Assembly (NCBI RefSeq): GCF_042427575.1
Contig: NZ_JBHMFD010000001.1
Coordinates: 124,001 to 188,000 of the forward strand
Source: Bergeyella porcorum
GTDB taxonomy: Bacteria > Bacteroidota > Bacteroidia > Flavobacteriales > Weeksellaceae
DNA length: 64,000 nt
Direction: 5' to 3'
In this document: in pieces, positions 61,989 through 64,000 of the stretch
Numbering within the stretch: the stretch's first letter is position 1
How the letters are laid out: every line of letters starts with the position of its first letter
The notes under the pieces: generated by a model
The model's input: only the letters and a program-made list of their open reading frames with translations
What the model was told of the DNA's origin: nothing
The model's database searches: none
Program-made: the position numbers and the translations under genes

Positions 61989-62711
61989 TTATTTATTTAA
62001 AGCAGATTTTAATCTTTCGTAAATTTCTAAATAAGCTTCTGTAATTTCGCCTAAATCTCTTCGGAAACGGTCTTTGTCTAATTTCTTCATCGTATCTTTA
62101 TCCCAAAGTCTGCAAGTATCTGGCGATATTTCGTCTGCTAAAATGATTTTACCATCAGAAGTTTTTCCCAATTCTATTTTGAAATCTACGAGAATGATGT
62201 TCATTTTATCAAACAATTCTTTCAGCAATTCATTAATTTTCCCAGTAAGGGCATACATCTCATCTAGCTCTTCTCTGGTAGCTGCACCAAGGAAAATAGC
62301 GTGATAGTCGTTGATTAGAGGGTCTCCCAATTCATCTTTCTTATAGCAAATATCAAAAATAGTCACAGGAGATTTTGTCCCTTCCTCTACGCCCAATCGC
62401 TGAGCCATACTTCCTGCGGCGTAATTTCTCACCACCATTTCCAAAGGGATAATTTCCACTTTTCTTACCAATTGCTCTCTATCATTAAGGTGCTTGATGA
62501 AGTGGGTATCCACACCTTTTTCTTTCAGATATTCAAATATCAAAGTGGTGATGGCGTTATTGAGCTCTCCTTTTCTATCGAAAGAACCTTTTTTCTGTGC
62601 ATTGAATGCCGTAGCATCGTCTTTAAACTTTACGATCACTTCCTCTGGATTGTCTGTAAGGAAGATTTGTTTTGCTTTTCCTTCATAAAGCATTTCTCTT
62701 TTCTCACTCAT
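61989..62711 (-). CDS. purC: phosphoribosylaminoimidazole-succinocarboxamide synthase
   Basis: Starting at the ATG at 62711 gives 240 residues, the normal length. An in-frame extension to 62840 runs through the promoter and a hairpin and is not credible. The enzyme adds aspartate to CAIR in purine synthesis. Motifs: MLYEGKAKQIFLTD, VKFKDDATAFNAQKKG, VRNYAAGSMAQRLG, LVDFKIELGKTSDGKIILADEISPD (given for position) and SPDTCRLWDKDT. It is first in the purC-purF operon. A minus-strand -7 box TATTTTTG lies at 62781-62774. Confidence 0.95.
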   Translation of the reverse strand: MSEKREMLYEGKAKQIFLTDNPEEVIVKFKDDATAFNAQKKGSFDRKGELNNAITTLIFEYLKEKGVDTHFIKHLNDREQLVRKVEIIPLEMVVRNYAAGSMAQRLGVEEGTKSPVTIFDICYKKDELGDPLINDYHAIFLGAATREELDEMYALTGKINELLKELFDKMNIILVDFKIELGKTSDGKIILADEISPDTCRLWDKDTMKKLDKDRFRRDLGEITEAYLEIYERLKSALNK

Positions 62712-62773
62712 AAGATTGGTCTTATTACTATTTATATTAGATTTATAGATTGTTTTGCAATGAATTTGCCCAA

Positions 62774-62781
62774 CAAAAATA
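62774..62781 (-). promoter_or_regulatory. -7 promoter box of purCF
   Basis: TATTTTTG on the minus strand, an exact TAnnTTTG match 62 nt before the purC ATG. Nothing resembling a purine riboswitch is seen in the leader. Confidence 0.5.
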
Positions 62782-62823
62782 CGCAAATTAACATTATGTT
62801 TAAAAATATTATATACTATAACC

Positions 62824-62861
62824 AAAAAACCTTTCATCAAGTATTGTTTAGATGAAAGGTT
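62824..62861 (-). terminator. terminator of guaA
   Basis: Perfect 11-bp stem AACCTTTCATC/GATGAAAGGTT with a 12-nt loop and a T6 run on the minus strand, 24 bp past the guaA stop. Confidence 0.88.
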
Positions 62862-62885
62862 TGGGATTATACTTTTAAGATATTT

Positions 62886-64000
62886 CTACTCCCACTCTAT
62901 GGTTGCAGGCGGTTTGCTGGAGATATCATACGCCACACGGTTGATGCCTCTTACCTCGTTGATAATTCGGTTGGATACCAATTCCAAAAACTCGTATGGA
63001 AGTTTGCTCCAAGTTGCCGTCATAAAATCGATGGTATTGGCAGAACGCACTACGGCGGTATATTCATAGGTTCGCTCGTCGCCCATTACTCCCACAGATT
63101 TCACGGGTAGCAATACTACAAACGCCTGAGAAACTTTCTCATAAAGCTCGTGTCTGTACAATTCTTCTATGAAAATATCATCGGCCTCTTGTAGGATTCT
63201 TACTTTCTCCGCATCCACTTCGCCCAAGACTCTAATACCTAAGCCCGGTCCTGGGAATGGATGGCGATATACCAAATGATGTGGAATGCCGAGCTCCTCG
63301 CCTACTCTACGCACCTCATCTTTGAAAAGTTCGCGTAAGGGTTCCAAAAGTTGAAGTTTCATATCTTCTGGCAAGCCTCCTACATTATGGTGAGACTTTA
63401 TTACTGCCGAAGGTCCTTTCACCGATTGAGATTCTATCACATCAGGGTAAATAGTTCCTTGAGCCAAAAACTTCGCTCCTTCCATTTTGTGAGATTCTTC
63501 ATCAAAAACGGCAACAAATTCGTTTCCTATGATTTTTCTCTTCTGCTCTGGGTCTGAAACACCTTTTAATTTAGACAGAAATCTCTCGGAGGCATCTACC
63601 ATTTTAATGTTCATATTAAAATGCTCACCGTAGTTTTCCATCACCTTTTTGCCTTCGTTTTTACGCAAAAGTCCCGTATCTACGAAGATACAAGTGAGTT
63701 GGTCACCAATGGCTTTATGAATGAGCACCGCTGCCACGGAAGAATCTACGCCACCAGACAAGCCCAAAATCACTTTTTCTGTGCCTACTTTTTCTCTGAT
63801 TTCGGCAACAGTTCTCTCTATATAGCCCGTCAGTTTCCAATTTTTTTCTGCTTTACAGATGTTCAAAACAAAGTTCTCTAGCATTTTTCCGCCCTCTTCA
63901 GTATGGGTTACCTCTGGGTGAAACTGCACGGTATATATTTTTTTATCTTCGTTCGCCATTGCGGCAATCACACCACTTTTCGCTGAAATTTCAAAGCCTT
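62886..64000 (-). CDS. guaA: GMP synthase (glutamine-hydrolysing), C-terminal part
   Basis: The frame is open through the window edge; about 371 residues are present. They cover the end of the glutaminase domain (TVQFHPEVTHTEEG, whose His and Glu complete the catalytic triad), the ATP pyrophosphatase domain with P-loop GLSGGVDSSVAAVL, VDTGLLRKNEG, the FLAQGTIYPDVIES segment, and the C-terminal dimerisation domain (RHPFPGPGLGIRVLG, DISSKPPATIEWE). It makes GMP from XMP. The start and catalytic Cys lie outside the window. Together with purCF it is a purine biosynthesis neighbourhood. Confidence 0.97.
   Translation of the reverse strand, partial: GFEISAKSGVIAAMANEDKKIYTVQFHPEVTHTEEGGKMLENFVLNICKAEKNWKLTGYIERTVAEIREKVGTEKVILGLSGGVDSSVAAVLIHKAIGDQLTCIFVDTGLLRKNEGKKVMENYGEHFNMNIKMVDASERFLSKLKGVSDPEQKRKIIGNEFVAVFDEESHKMEGAKFLAQGTIYPDVIESQSVKGPSAVIKSHHNVGGLPEDMKLQLLEPLRELFKDEVRRVGEELGIPHHLVYRHPFPGPGLGIRVLGEVDAEKVRILQEADDIFIEELYRHELYEKVSQAFVVLLPVKSVGVMGDERTYEYTAVVRSANTIDFMTATWSKLPYEFLELVSNRIINEVRGINRVAYDISSKPPATIEWE

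Noticed and set aside
62712..62840. 43-residue N-terminal extension of PurC
   Set aside because: It crosses a -7 promoter box and the guaA terminator hairpin, and the family start is at the ATG at 62711.

Overview
The window reads as chromosomal DNA of a flavobacterium (phylum Bacteroidota, probably the Weeksellaceae group of Riemerella, Bergeyella and Chryseobacterium). The evidence is AT-rich sequence, weak or absent Shine-Dalgarno sites, many exact copies of the Bacteroidota -7 promoter box TAnnTTTG (twice with TTTG exactly 20 nt upstream), a type IX secretion cargo domain, a GldI-like gliding lipoprotein, a GLPGLI protein and a menaquinone gene (menB). The genus is inference. About 50 protein genes are supported. 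I saw no rRNA, tRNA, CRISPR array or intact mobile element.

Layout. 1-2.3 kb: acyl-CoA ligase (cut by the window edge) divergent from an acyl-CoA dehydrogenase, then a small membrane protein. 2.5-8 kb: a DUF6261-like protein, holA divergent from an HsdR_N-like protein, nhaC, a HAD phosphatase and a DtxR/MntR regulator. 8-13 kb: rsmG, a secreted leucine-rich-repeat protein with a T9SS C-terminal domain, and a secreted S9 peptidase. 13-20 kb: an NtrC-like regulator without a DNA-binding domain, a nucleoside phosphorylase, a SUI1 factor, gpmI, a LEA-like small protein, the YggS PLP protein and truB. 20-25 kb: sucA-sucB and an SRPBCC protein.

25-32 kb: a complete RND efflux operon (regulator, adaptor, pump, outer-membrane factor) with a perfect palindrome in its promoter. 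32-35 kb: a lysine catabolic pair (lysine 6-aminotransferase and an ALDH7-type semialdehyde dehydrogenase). 35.5-44.3 kb: MATE exporter, small lipoprotein, a cyclophilin-FKBP fusion next to a GldI-like FKBP lipoprotein, ilvE, mnmD, NUDIX, DUF4294, M42 peptidase and rpe. 44.8-52.6 kb: uvrA, a TonB-dependent receptor and DPP IV. 52.8-57.6 kb: two secreted proteins of unknown function (1354 and 207 aa) that look like a surface or adhesin pair. 57.7-58.0 kb: an internally deleted IS3-family element. 58-64 kb: menB, a GLPGLI protein, rpsO, purC-purF and the 3' part of guaA.

Most genes are housekeeping. The least explained material lies between genes. Two arrays at 44.5 and 49.8 kb are built of related 41-bp hairpin units whose arms differ by compensatory changes. 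Each lies next to a copy of a separate ~75-bp two-palindrome element that also occurs at 37.0 kb. There are also arrays with 41-bp (3.4 kb), 21-bp (5.1 kb) and 8-bp (6.6 kb) periods, and patches made of short repeated words. These repeats and the unknown secreted pair are the best candidates for something undescribed.
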